Shown: positions 8,649-17,473, counted from the stretch's first letter. The stretch is DNA of 64,000 nucleotides from Peptococcus simiae (GCF_046097595.1 NZ_JBJUVG010000009.1:1-64000), one strand, 5' to 3'. Notes: generated by a model from the letters alone, not told the origin. Translations and numbers: made by a program.

Positions 8649-10067
8649 ATGTCCCAGTCCAGCGGACCTATGCCGGTCTTAGGCAAGCCGGCTGCTATTG
8701 TTGCCCTAGCTGTCCTGACCTTTAATGTCTGCTTTATCTCCCTGTATAATATTTCCTCTATCAGCATCGCCCTGCCCCTCCTCATGGATGAATTTAAGGT
8801 ATCCATGAGCTTCATCCAATGGATCAGCATTGGCTATGCCCTGGCCATGGGGGCCACCAGCCCTCTGGCCGGCCACCTGATGCGGCTCTACAGCCTCAAA
8901 AGGAGTATGGTGGTCTGCCTGGCCGGCTATACGATTTTAGCGGCCCTTTCCGGCCTGGCCCACTCCTTAAGAATGATTATCTTTTTCCGGGCCCTCCAGG
9001 GCCTATGCGGGGCGGTCTTTGTGCCCGGGACCATGGTCATGATTTATCAGTTTATCCCCCGGCGCTACCAGACCCTCTTCCTGACCATCCAAAATGTGAG
9101 CCTATCCCTGGCGCCGGCCCTGGCCCCGATTATTGCCGGGGTCCTCATTGCCAGCCTCAACTGGCAGTGGATTTTCTTTATCAATATCCCGGTGGGCCTC
9201 TTGGCGGTGGTCCTGGCGGCGGTCTGCATCCCCTTTGAGAAGGGCGGCGACCGGCTGGCCATCGACTGGCTGGGCTTTGGCCTGGTGGTTGCCGGCTGCC
9301 TGGCGGTCTTCTTATCCATCAGCCTCAGTTCAACGCCACTGGGTTTTTCGGCCCCGGTTATCGGCTTATGCCTGTCCGGCCTCTGCTTCCTGGTCCTCTT
9401 TGGCCGCCAGCAGAAACGGTCGGCCATGCCCATCATTGACTTTTCGGTCCTGCGGAACCGGGAGTACACCCTAACCCTGGTTGGCCATGTCCTCTCCACC
9501 ATTCTTTTGGCCGCCAGCCCCTTTATTTTTGCCATTATGCTGCAAACGGGCAAGGGCTATTCTTCAGCGGAAACCGCCTCTTTTATGTTTGCCCCCGCCC
9601 TCTGTGCCATGGTTGGGGCCCCGCTGGCCCAAAAGCTCTACAGCCACCTGGCCTCTAAAACCGTCATCGCCATCAGCTGGGTCCTGATGGCTGCGGGCTG
9701 CCTCTTTATTGGCCTCCTGGGCCAGGTGCCCCTTCCGGCTCTCCTGGCCTTACTGGCCGCTCAGTACCTGGGGCTGGGAATGTTGGGCATGCCCATTACC
9801 GACCATGGCATGCGGGAATTGCCCCGGGAACAGAGCAATGACGGGGCAACCCTCTTAAATTGGATCTGCCTCCTGGTAACAGGCCTGAGCGTCTCGGTTT
9901 TTACCTCGATTTACGAACGGTTAAACGCGTATTTCATCGGCCACCTGGCCGCAGCCCAAGCCTGTCTGGAAAGCAGCCAAATCATCTACATCATCATTGG
10001 CATTGCCTGCCTGGGCGGCCTCCTAGCCACCTTCCCCCTCGTCAAGAAGGCCCCCGGCCGCTCCTAG
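8649..10067 (+). CDS. MFS transporter, DHA2 (14-TM drug exporter) type
   Basis: 472 aa major facilitator protein with about fourteen membrane segments and the DHA2 features ISIGYALAMGATSPLAGHL and RALQGLCGAVFVPGTMVMI. Proteins of this group are proton-driven exporters of drugs and small organic molecules. The frame is open 14 codons further upstream, but the ATG giving MSQSSGPMPVLGKPA is preceded by GAAAGGA and is the better start. It follows the anion permease directly. Export of a phenolic product made by the nearby sulfotransferases is possible but unproven. Confidence 0.85.
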   Translation: MSQSSGPMPVLGKPAAIVALAVLTFNVCFISLYNISSISIALPLLMDEFKVSMSFIQWISIGYALAMGATSPLAGHLMRLYSLKRSMVVCLAGYTILAALSGLAHSLRMIIFFRALQGLCGAVFVPGTMVMIYQFIPRRYQTLFLTIQNVSLSLAPALAPIIAGVLIASLNWQWIFFINIPVGLLAVVLAAVCIPFEKGGDRLAIDWLGFGLVVAGCLAVFLSISLSSTPLGFSAPVIGLCLSGLCFLVLFGRQQKRSAMPIIDFSVLRNREYTLTLVGHVLSTILLAASPFIFAIMLQTGKGYSSAETASFMFAPALCAMVGAPLAQKLYSHLASKTVIAISWVLMAAGCLFIGLLGQVPLPALLALLAAQYLGLGMLGMPITDHGMRELPREQSNDGATLLNWICLLVTGLSVSVFTSIYERLNAYFIGHLAAAQACLESSQIIYIIIGIACLGGLLATFPLVKKAPGRS

Positions 10068-10094
10068 CCTGGAGTGCACAGGCAGCAAGCAAAA

Positions 10095-10156
10095 AAGCAT
10101 ACAAAAGACCGGCGGTCATGCTCAAGTGAGCGTGACCGCCGGTCTTTTGTATGCTT
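10095..10156. terminator. Very long bidirectional hairpin between MFS and scfB
   Basis: An almost perfect 29-base stem: AAGCATACAAAAGACC and onward at 10095-10123 pairs with 10128-10156 around the loop AAGT, with a single T-G wobble. It lies between two convergent genes and can serve both as terminator, though T-runs are interrupted. The stem is longer than an ordinary terminator. Confidence 0.75.
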
Positions 10157-10170
10157 GAAGGGAGTAGGGA

Positions 10171-11571
10171 TTATTCCGCCCCTTCGGCCAGGAGCCGTTT
10201 GGCCTCCAGATAGAGGGCGGATTCAATCCGTTTCCGCTGGAGGTCGCAGCCAAAGCTGTAGGGGTCATGGAGGCCCCCGCCATAGCGGATATTATTGGCA
10301 TGGCAGCCGCCGGAGCAGTTGAACCGGGCCCAGCAGGCCATACAGATGGGTTTGGTGAGTACTGTAGCCGACTGGAAGTCGGCAGCGATTTCCGGATGGG
10401 TAATCCCCTCGCGGACCGTCCCCATCTTGTAGGATTCATCGCCGACGAACTGGTGGCAAGGGTAGAGGTCCCCCTCCGGGCTGACGGCCAGGTAGTCATG
10501 GCCGCTGCCGCAGCCAACCAGGCGTTTAGGCAGGCAGGGGCCCCCGTCAAAGTCCACATTAAAGTGGTAAAAGTCATAGCCCTTACCCGCCTCCCGGGCC
10601 TTGAGATAGTGGCGGGTCAGCTTGTCATAGCTGGCCATCAGGGCCGGCTTATCCTCTTCCCGGAGGGCATAGGGGGCCTCGGCCGGGGCCACCACCGGCT
10701 CCATCGAAAGCCGGTCAAAGCCCAGGTCATCGGCCATATGGATGACATCATCGGCAAAGTCGGTATTAAAGTGGGTGTAAGTCCCCCGCATATAGTACCA
10801 CTGGTCCGGAGAGGCCTTTTCAATAAAGGCCTGGTAGCGGGGCACCACCCGGTCATAGGAAGGGCCACCGCCGACAAAGGGGCGCATGTGGTCATGGACG
10901 GCCTTCCGCCCATCCAGGGACAGGACCAGGTCAATGTCATTGGCCTTGACCCAGTCGATGACCTCATCGGTCATGAGGACCCCGTTGGTGGTGAGGGTCA
11001 ACTTGAGGACCTTGCCGCGTTTTTTAGCCAAGTCCCGGCCATAACGGGCCGCCGCCTTGCAAACCTCGAAGTTCAAGAGGGGCTCGCCGCCAAAGAAGTC
11101 CACCTCTACATGGGTCCGGTGGCCGGAGGCCTCCATTAAAAAGTCCATAGCCGCCTTAGCCGTCTCTAAGCTCATCAGCCCCCGGGGACCGCCATAGGCC
11201 CCGGTATCCGCAAAGCAGTAGCGACAGCGCAAGTTGCAGTCATGGGCCATATGGAGACACATGGCCTTGACGATGGGCTCTGTATGGGGCCGGTAATCCG
11301 AAAAGTCCGCCGGGGTAAAGAGCAGGCCCTCGTCTATCAGGTCCTGAATACCTTCGGCAATCTCCCGAGCATCTGCCTGGCCGAATTCCTTTTCCGCCAG
11401 GGCCAGCCCCTCATCCCAACCATGGGCCTTTACCAGGTCTAAAAAAGCAAGGGTGTCCTCATCAGCAAGGTGGACCGACCCACTGTTTACATCTAGAATA
11501 ATCGACAAATCATCAAAAGTGAAATAATGCACCGTATTAAAGTCTAAGGCCTTCTCACTCTTTGTCGTCAT
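10171..11571 (-). CDS. scfB: Radical SAM thioether maturase of SCIFF peptide type (ScfB)
   Basis: 466 aa. The radical SAM motif is CNLRCRYC within CLHMAHDCNLRCRYCF at about residue 110, followed by FFGGEPLLNFE. The C-terminal SPASM region has the cysteine pattern GCGSGHDYLAV, PCHQF, CMACWARFNCSGGC and GCDLQRKR, closely matching the SCIFF maturase, which forms Cys sulfur-to-alpha-carbon thioether links in a small Cys-rich peptide. The N-terminal FDDLSIILDVNSGSVH matches its peptide-recognition region. The frame is open 23 codons further upstream, but GGAGG lies nine bases before the ATG of MTTKSEKALDF. The precursor gene that normally lies directly upstream was not found. An anaerobic sulfatase maturase is less likely. 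Confidence 0.88.
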   Translation of the reverse strand: MTTKSEKALDFNTVHYFTFDDLSIILDVNSGSVHLADEDTLAFLDLVKAHGWDEGLALAEKEFGQADAREIAEGIQDLIDEGLLFTPADFSDYRPHTEPIVKAMCLHMAHDCNLRCRYCFADTGAYGGPRGLMSLETAKAAMDFLMEASGHRTHVEVDFFGGEPLLNFEVCKAAARYGRDLAKKRGKVLKLTLTTNGVLMTDEVIDWVKANDIDLVLSLDGRKAVHDHMRPFVGGGPSYDRVVPRYQAFIEKASPDQWYYMRGTYTHFNTDFADDVIHMADDLGFDRLSMEPVVAPAEAPYALREEDKPALMASYDKLTRHYLKAREAGKGYDFYHFNVDFDGGPCLPKRLVGCGSGHDYLAVSPEGDLYPCHQFVGDESYKMGTVREGITHPEIAADFQSATVLTKPICMACWARFNCSGGCHANNIRYGGGLHDPYSFGCDLQRKRIESALYLEAKRLLAEGAE

Positions 11572-11686
11572 ATTGACATTCCTCCATTCAAGGGCCAGTA
11601 TAGCACACTCTAGGTCGGAGGTGAAAGACTGGACGGGCAAGTGGATTTAACGTATTTAAGTCTTTTGAAGCTATATAACTTTAGCT

Positions 11687-11740
11687 TATGCCCTCTATTG
11701 GACTCCGGTATTACCCATTTTGTTTTCTTATAGTTACAAT
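11687..11740 (+). promoter_or_regulatory. Promoter and shared upstream element of ASST 2
   Basis: A 32-base element (11687-11718) starts TATGCCC, has ATTG in the middle and ends TATTACCCAT. It matches the element ahead of ASST 3 at 24 of 32 positions without gaps. Its 3' end supplies a -35-like TTACCC (11711-11716), 18 bases before TACAAT (11735-11740). Predicted start near 11747. Confidence 0.6.
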
Positions 11741-11794
11741 ATAAGTAAGTTAATTATTCTGTTATTTTTCGAAGTGAGAAAGGAGATAATTCTA

Positions 11795-13213
11795 ATGGGT
11801 AATCCAACTGTACATCCTACTGGCACAACTATTTATAATCCGGAAAAAGCCTTTAACGGCTACACCGTCTTCCAAGCCTGTGAACATGGGGCTATGTTAA
11901 TTGATATGAATGGCCGTGTGGTGAATTTCTGGGAGGGGCTGCAAGGGTTCCCCAACAAGTTGCTCCCCGGTGGCTATGTTGTCGGCAGTCTCGGAGAACG
12001 TAATAGCGAATACGGCTGGCAAGACCAAACAGACCTTGTCCAAGTTGACTGGGAAGGCAATATCGTCTGGAAGTTTGATAAAATGGACTATATCGAAGAC
12101 CCCGGTTATGAACCGCAATGGATGGCTCGCCAGCACCACGATTACCAGTTTGAAGGCAACACCGTGGGCTACTATGTTCCCGGCATGGAGGCCAAAACGA
12201 AAGGCGGCAATAAGCTGATTCTTTGCCACCAAACCGTAACCAACCCGGCTATATCCGCCCTCCCCTTATGCGATGACACCATCATCGAAATCAATGATGC
12301 CGGTGAAATCCTCTGGCGCTGGAATTGTAACGAACATTTTAGAGAAATGGGCTTTTCAGAATCCGCCAAAAACTGCATTGCCCGCAACCCAAATATGACC
12401 GCATCAGGCGGTGACTGGATGCATATCAACTCCATGAGTGTCTTAGGGCCCAACCGCCACTATGATAATGGAGACGACCGTTTCCATCCGGATAACATCA
12501 TCATCGATGGCCGGCAAACCAATATTATCTGCATTATTTCTAAAGAAACCGGTAAGATTGTCTGGAAATTAGGCCCAGACTACACCAGCCCGGAAGCCCG
12601 CTTTATCGGCCAGATTGTCGGTCAGCACCACGCCCACATGATTCCCAAGGGCATGCCCGGCGAAGGCAATATCCTCATTTATGACAATGGCGGACAAGCT
12701 GGTTACGGCGCTCCGAACCCGGGTTCCAAAACAGGGATTAACAATGCCTTGCGTGACTACAGTCGGGTCATTGAATTCGACCCCGTCACTATGAAAATGG
12801 AATGGACCTGCACCCCTAGTGATATGGGCTATGCCCAGCCCTTCCACGCCCACCATTTTTACAGCATGTTCATTTCCTCGGCCCAACGCCTGCCCAACGG
12901 CAACACCCTCATCACTGAAGGGTCCGGCGGCCGCTTAATGGAAGTGACCCGGGACCACGAACTGGTCTGGGAATACATCTCCCCCTACTGGGGCAAGCAT
13001 ATGCCCATCAATATGATCTACCGGGCTTATCGTTACCCCTATGACTACGTTCCTCAAGTTGAAAAACCGGAAGAAGTAGCCATCGAACGAATCGATAACA
13101 CGACCTTCCGGATGCCCGGTGCTGCTGGCAAAGACCCTGAACATAGGGTCAAGGTAGCTGGAACTATGGGCTATCATGAAGTTGAAGGTTTCTGCGTAGC
13201 TACAGAAGATTAG
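11795..13213 (+). CDS. Arylsulfate sulfotransferase, copy 2
   Basis: 472 aa ASST-family enzyme starting MGNPTVHPTGTTIYNPEK, no signal peptide, probably cytoplasmic. Conserved segments are RQHHDYQFEGNTVGYYVPG and GQHHAHMIPKGMPGEG (histidines near residue 277). It is very similar to copy 3 along its whole length, with several long stretches of identical DNA (12239-12324 equals 15299-15384), while the first part is more AT-rich than copy 3. The long frame begins 25 codons upstream, but AAAGGAG is placed for this ATG. An anion permease follows nine bases downstream, so the two are cotranscribed and probably handle the same compound. Confidence 0.9.
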   Translation: MGNPTVHPTGTTIYNPEKAFNGYTVFQACEHGAMLIDMNGRVVNFWEGLQGFPNKLLPGGYVVGSLGERNSEYGWQDQTDLVQVDWEGNIVWKFDKMDYIEDPGYEPQWMARQHHDYQFEGNTVGYYVPGMEAKTKGGNKLILCHQTVTNPAISALPLCDDTIIEINDAGEILWRWNCNEHFREMGFSESAKNCIARNPNMTASGGDWMHINSMSVLGPNRHYDNGDDRFHPDNIIIDGRQTNIICIISKETGKIVWKLGPDYTSPEARFIGQIVGQHHAHMIPKGMPGEGNILIYDNGGQAGYGAPNPGSKTGINNALRDYSRVIEFDPVTMKMEWTCTPSDMGYAQPFHAHHFYSMFISSAQRLPNGNTLITEGSGGRLMEVTRDHELVWEYISPYWGKHMPINMIYRAYRYPYDYVPQVEKPEEVAIERIDNTTFRMPGAAGKDPEHRVKVAGTMGYHEVEGFCVATED

Positions 13214-13222
13214 GAGAAAGTC

Positions 13223-14668
13223 ATGTCTACTCAAGAATCTGTTAATCGTGAATGGCTAAAAGCCTTAGTCGTTTTAGGCATCGCTGCATTAGGTTGGATT
13301 ATTCCCGCACCAGCACCGATGACCCCTATCGGCATGCGTTGCTTGGCAGTCTTTCTAGCTATGATTGCCGGTTGGAGTATGACCTCCGGTGCATGGCCTA
13401 GCTTCCTAGGTTTACTTCTCTTTCCCCTGACAGGCGTTATGCCCTTAAAGGAATTCGTGGGTATGGGTTGGGGTACAGACGTCATGCTCTTCCTCGTCTT
13501 ATCCTTTGCCATGATTTCCTATTTAGAAGAAACCGGTGTCAGCCGCTTTATGGCCTCTTGGTTAATGACCCGGTCCTTTTTACAGGGCCATCCCTGGCGG
13601 CTTATTTTCATGATTTTGTTCGCTGCCTACTGGATTTGCTCCTTAGTCAATACCTTTATCGGCATGTTCTTAATGTGGCAAATTGTTTATAGCATTACCG
13701 AATCCATTGGTCAAAAGCCTTATGACAAATTCCCCACCCTTATGGTTTTCGGGATTGCTATGTTTGGGGCGCTGAGTCTGACAGCGATGCCTTGGGGTGG
13801 CAATGCTATCGTCAACCTAAGTGTATATGCTAATATTGCCGGCGAAACGGCTAACATGCTTGAATACATTGCCTTTACCCTACCTTATGGGATGATTTGT
13901 ATTGCCCTATACCTTGTGATGGCAAAATTCTTATTTCGCCTAGATGTACGACCTTTAATGAACATCAGCAAAGATAATATTGACCATAGCGCCCTTGAAA
14001 TGAACCCAGAAAAGAAAATCGCCCTCATCTCCCTCCTAGTTTTCGTCGTTATGTTACTAGGACCCGGCCTTCTGCCAAAAGGGACACCTGCCTTTGAATT
14101 TTACCAACGCTTCGGTATTGCTGGGGTTATGCTTCTTTTCATGACAGGTATGCTCTTAATTACCCATAAGCGCAAAGATATCTTTAGCTTTCCTAAACTA
14201 GCTACAAAGGGCGTACCTTGGCCGATGATTATGATGGTTTCTGTCATCCTGGCTATAGGGGGAACCCTTATGCACGAAAGCACCGGCATTGCACCGTATT
14301 TAAACCAAACCCTGGTACCTATGCTTTCTAACTTATCGCCCATCGCTTTCGTTTGTATTCTTATTGCCATTGTAGTTGTACTGACCAACTTCATGATCAA
14401 CATGGTCGTCGTAGCTATGTTCTTACCTGTAGTTATTCCGATGGCTGAAAGCATGGGCTACTCTCCAATGCTCCTCTCCTTTGCTGTCATGGTCGCAAGT
14501 ACTAACGCTATCTTGACACCTGCCGGCTGTGCAGCATCAAGTATCCTCTTCCCGAACAAGGAGTGGATTACTGCGAAGGACATCTATAAATACGGCACAC
14601 CAACTGTAATCATCTTCTCCATCGTTTTAATCGGCTACTTCTTTGTAGGGTCCTTATTCTTAGGTTAA
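13223..14668 (+). CDS. DASS/SLC13-type anion permease 2
   Basis: 481 aa with about twelve membrane segments, resembling the divalent anion:sodium symporter family; it is closer to permease 3 than to permease 1 (shared patterns such as SGAWPS...LFPLTGVMPLKEF, RLIFMILF and NFMINMVVVAMFLPVVIPM). AGGAG lies just before the ATG, nine bases after the ASST 2 stop. The tight coupling to a signal-less sulfotransferase suggests uptake of the sulfate ester donor or exchange against the sulfated product. Substrate is not shown by sequence. Confidence 0.82.
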   Translation: MSTQESVNREWLKALVVLGIAALGWIIPAPAPMTPIGMRCLAVFLAMIAGWSMTSGAWPSFLGLLLFPLTGVMPLKEFVGMGWGTDVMLFLVLSFAMISYLEETGVSRFMASWLMTRSFLQGHPWRLIFMILFAAYWICSLVNTFIGMFLMWQIVYSITESIGQKPYDKFPTLMVFGIAMFGALSLTAMPWGGNAIVNLSVYANIAGETANMLEYIAFTLPYGMICIALYLVMAKFLFRLDVRPLMNISKDNIDHSALEMNPEKKIALISLLVFVVMLLGPGLLPKGTPAFEFYQRFGIAGVMLLFMTGMLLITHKRKDIFSFPKLATKGVPWPMIMMVSVILAIGGTLMHESTGIAPYLNQTLVPMLSNLSPIAFVCILIAIVVVLTNFMINMVVVAMFLPVVIPMAESMGYSPMLLSFAVMVASTNAILTPAGCAASSILFPNKEWITAKDIYKYGTPTVIIFSIVLIGYFFVGSLFLG

Positions 14669-14681
14669 GCATCCATCTAAG

Positions 14682-14727
14682 ACTCCCCTAAAGACTCCAT
14701 TCATATAGACTTTTGGGGGAGTTTTTT
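14682..14727 (+). terminator. Terminator after permease 2
   Basis: ACTCCCCTAAAG pairs with TTTTGGGGGAGT around a 20-base loop and is followed by TTTTTT. It ends the ASST 2-permease 2 transcript before the separate ASST 3 promoter. Confidence 0.75.
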
Positions 14728-14759
14728 ATTGAGTGAATTATCAGCCTATAATCCCTAGC

Positions 14760-14813
14760 TATGCCCCCAATTGATTAACGATATTACCCATCGCTATTTG
14801 ACTCTAGTATACT
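14760..14813 (+). promoter_or_regulatory. Promoter and shared upstream element of ASST 3
   Basis: The 32-base element at 14760-14791 is the counterpart of 11687-11718 (24 of 32 identical, same internal spacing). TTACCC (14784-14789) lies 18 bases before TATACT (14808-14813); predicted start near 14820. Covering the -35 and the upstream 25 bases is typical of LysR-type activator sites. Confidence 0.6.
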
Positions 14814-14854
14814 GAATTTGACAAATCAATCGTGTTAACCGAAAGGAGATTCAC

Positions 14855-16276
14855 ATGGGAACACCTACAGTTCACCCTACCGGTACTACTATTTATAATC
14901 CGGAAAAATGCTTTAACGGCTACACCATCTTCCCCGCCCGGGAACAGGGGGCCATGCTCATCGATATGAACGGCCGCGTGGTCAACTTCTGGAAAGACCT
15001 CCAAGGCTTTCCGAATAAGCTCCTCCCCGGTGGCGAAGTGGTCGGCAGCCGTGGCGAACGGAACAGCGAATACGGCTGGCAGGACCAGATTGACCTGATC
15101 CAGGTTGACTGGGACGGCAATGTCGTCTGGGAATTTAACAAGCTGGAGTACATCGAAGACCCGGGCTATGAACCCCAATGGATGGCCCGCCAGCACCACG
15201 ACTACCAGTTTGAAGGCAATACCGTCGGCTACTATGTCCCCGGTATGGAAGCCAAAACCCGCGGCGGCAACAAGCTCCTCCTCTGCCACCACACCGTTAC
15301 CAACCCGGCTATATCCGCCCTCCCCTTATGCGATGACACCATCATCGAAATCAATGATGCCGGTGAAATCCTCTGGCGCTGGAACTGCAACGAGCACTTC
15401 CGCGAACTGGGCTTTTCTGAAGAAGCCAAAAACTGCATTGCCCGCAACCCGAACATGAATAAGTCCGGTGGCGACTGGATGCACACCAACTCCATGAGCG
15501 TCCTAGGCCCCAACCGCCACTATGACAATGGTGATGAACGCTTCCATCCGGACAACATCATCATTGACGGCCGGCAGACCAATATCATCTGCATCATTTC
15601 CAAGGAAACCGGTAAAATCGTCTGGAAACTGGGCCCAGACTACACCAGCCCGGAAGCCCGCTTTATCGGCCAGATTGTCGGCCAGCACCATGCTCATATG
15701 ATTCCTAAGGGCATGCCCGGCGAAGGCAACATCCTCATTTATGACAACGGCGGCATGGGCGGCTACGGCGCCCCGAACCCGGGCTCTAAAACCGGCCTGA
15801 ACAACTCCCTCCGTGACTACAGCCGGGTCATTGAATTTGACCCCGTCACCATGAAAATGGTTTGGGAGTGCAAGCCCTCCGACATGGGCCATGCCATGCC
15901 CTACCATTCCGACCACTTCTACAGCATGTTCATTTCCTCGGCTCAACGCCTGCCCAACGGCAACACCCTCATCACTGAAGGCTCCGGCGGCCGCTTAATG
16001 GAAGTGACCCGAGACCACGAACTGGTCTGGGAATACATCTCCCCCTACTGGGGCAAGTACATGCCCATCAACATGATCTACCGGGCTTACCGCTACCCCT
16101 ATGACTACGTTCCCCAGGTTGAAAAACCGGAAGAAGTCGCCATTGAACGGATTGACAACACCACCTTCCGGATGCCCGGCGCCGCCGGCAAAGACCCGGA
16201 ACGGACCGTATCTGTAGAAGGGACCATCGGCTTCGCTGCTGTTGACGGCTTCTGCCTGCAAACAGAAGAAGACTAA
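14855..16276 (+). CDS. Arylsulfate sulfotransferase, copy 3
   Basis: 473 aa, starting MGTPTVHPTGTTIYNPEKC, no signal peptide. It is a close paralogue of copy 2, with the same histidine segments RQHHDYQFEGNTVGYYVPG and GQHHAHMIPKGMPGEG. The codon use is GC-rich like the genome, in contrast to copy 2. It stands alone between two terminators, has its own promoter, and is followed by a LysR regulator in the same direction. GAAAGGAG precedes the ATG at normal spacing. The difference from copy 2 in donor or acceptor preference cannot be judged from sequence. Confidence 0.9.
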   Translation: MGTPTVHPTGTTIYNPEKCFNGYTIFPAREQGAMLIDMNGRVVNFWKDLQGFPNKLLPGGEVVGSRGERNSEYGWQDQIDLIQVDWDGNVVWEFNKLEYIEDPGYEPQWMARQHHDYQFEGNTVGYYVPGMEAKTRGGNKLLLCHHTVTNPAISALPLCDDTIIEINDAGEILWRWNCNEHFRELGFSEEAKNCIARNPNMNKSGGDWMHTNSMSVLGPNRHYDNGDERFHPDNIIIDGRQTNIICIISKETGKIVWKLGPDYTSPEARFIGQIVGQHHAHMIPKGMPGEGNILIYDNGGMGGYGAPNPGSKTGLNNSLRDYSRVIEFDPVTMKMVWECKPSDMGHAMPYHSDHFYSMFISSAQRLPNGNTLITEGSGGRLMEVTRDHELVWEYISPYWGKYMPINMIYRAYRYPYDYVPQVEKPEEVAIERIDNTTFRMPGAAGKDPERTVSVEGTIGFAAVDGFCLQTEED

Positions 16277-16286
16277 GCCATCCCGC

Positions 16287-16320
16287 ATCCCAAGGGGCTC
16301 TACCCCCTTGGGATTTTTTT
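16287..16320 (+). terminator. Terminator after ASST 3
   Basis: ATCCCAAGGGG pairs with CCCCTTGGGAT and runs into seven T. Confidence 0.85.
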
Positions 16321-16334
16321 ATCAGCAGTGGCAT

Positions 16335-16363
16335 TTGCAACCCTTTCCCCTAAACGGTATACT
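16335..16363 (+). promoter_or_regulatory. Promoter of LysR 2
   Basis: TTGCAA (16335-16340), 17-base spacer, TATACT (16358-16363). It implies a leader of about 110 bases before the regulator's ATG. Confidence 0.55.
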
Positions 16364-16481
16364 GTAGGCAACTAAAAGGGGCCTTAACCCTCATCATCTA
16401 GATGGTTCCTGCCCGCCCGGTTGAGACAGACCCACTCAAAACAGGACCATCTATTCATTGGTTCCACAAGGAGAGAGACAC

Positions 16482-17399
16482 ATGCGCATAGAACAGTTAG
16501 AGCAAATCATCACCATTAATCGCTGTGCATCCATATCGAAAGCCGCTAAAGAAATGCTCATTTCCCAGCCGGCCCTATCCACATCACTCCGTCAACTCGA
16601 AGAAGAGCTCGGCACCACCCTTTTTGTTCGTGACCATAATGGCGTCTTTCCCACCGGCGACGGCACCTGCGTCATTGACCTGGCCAACCAGGTCATGGAA
16701 CTGATTGATGACATCCGCTACTTCAGCTGCCGGGAGCACGACCTCCAGGGTACCGTCCGCTTTATCCGGACCCCGGCCTACAGTGTCTTGGACTACCACA
16801 TCCTCTCCCAGTTGCGCCACCAGTACCCCAACCTCCAGGTGGAAATCATCGAACAACCCATTGACGATGTCATCTCCAGCATCTATGAGGGCACCGCCAA
16901 CATCGGCCTCATCACCTGGGGCATCTCCTCCGAGCAGACCCAATCCCACCTGGCCAAGCTGGACCTCATCCACGAAGAACTGGGCCCCCGCAAGCTCATG
17001 GCCTTCGTCGACCGCAATAACGCCCTGGCCGACCAGGCCGCCGTCCACCTGGATGACCTCCAGGACGCCCAGTTCCTCTCCTACTCCTCCGGCTACTGGA
17101 GCCGGATCAGCAACGACCTCAACCTCAACAAGGACGCCATTATCGTCAAGGACAAGGAGGACCTCAAGCGGGGCATCTACAAGGGCCACGCCATCGCCCT
17201 CCTGCCGGATATCTTCGCTGAAGAAGACATCTACTGCGAGCAAAACCTCATCCGCTGCGTCGCCGTCAACGACGAACACGGCAGCTTCGAAGGCTACGAC
17301 TGCGTCCTCTACCCCCGGAAACGGAACCTCACCCTGGCCGAAAAATACCTCCTCCGGGTCATCCGCCACCTCCTGGTCCGGGACCAGGAGGCCGACTAA
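16482..17399 (+). CDS. LysR-family transcriptional regulator 2
   Basis: 305 aa. N-terminal helix-turn-helix in INRCASISKAAKEMLISQPA and the following residues, then a LysR substrate-binding domain. A frame open eight codons upstream is less likely because AGGAG lies eight bases before the ATG of MRIEQLEQIITI. It follows ASST 3 after a terminator and has its own promoter. It is the best candidate to recognise the element shared by the ASST 2 and ASST 3 promoters, which is inference from position. A long open frame on the opposite strand here is only a codon-bias shadow. Confidence 0.88.
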   Translation: MRIEQLEQIITINRCASISKAAKEMLISQPALSTSLRQLEEELGTTLFVRDHNGVFPTGDGTCVIDLANQVMELIDDIRYFSCREHDLQGTVRFIRTPAYSVLDYHILSQLRHQYPNLQVEIIEQPIDDVISSIYEGTANIGLITWGISSEQTQSHLAKLDLIHEELGPRKLMAFVDRNNALADQAAVHLDDLQDAQFLSYSSGYWSRISNDLNLNKDAIIVKDKEDLKRGIYKGHAIALLPDIFAEEDIYCEQNLIRCVAVNDEHGSFEGYDCVLYPRKRNLTLAEKYLLRVIRHLLVRDQEAD

Positions 17400-17411
17400 T
17401 TAACAAAAAAA

Positions 17412-17449
17412 ACAAGTGGCACCGCTGGTTAGCGGTGCCACTTGTTTTT
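17412..17449. terminator. Bidirectional terminator LysR 2 / CRP-like gene
   Basis: ACAAGTGGCACCGCT pairs perfectly with AGCGGTGCCACTTGT around GGTT, with T-runs on the plus side and AAAAAA (T on the minus strand) on the other. It sits between convergent genes. Confidence 0.9.
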
Positions 17450-17473
17450 CTATAGTTGCTCTTTTAGATTTCT

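Noticed and set aside
10267..11139. A 290-codon open frame on the plus strand opposite scfB
   Set aside because: Shadow of the strongly supported radical SAM gene; no motifs and no start context.
10171..11571. Reading the radical SAM protein as an anaerobic sulfatase maturase because of the nearby sulfotransferases
   Set aside because: Its N-terminal and SPASM sequences match the SCIFF maturase; ASST enzymes use histidine, not formylglycine, and no type I sulfatase is in the window.
16584..17369. A 261-codon open frame on the minus strand opposite LysR 2
   Set aside because: Acidic, low-complexity translation produced by the GC-rich third positions of the real gene; no ribosome binding site.
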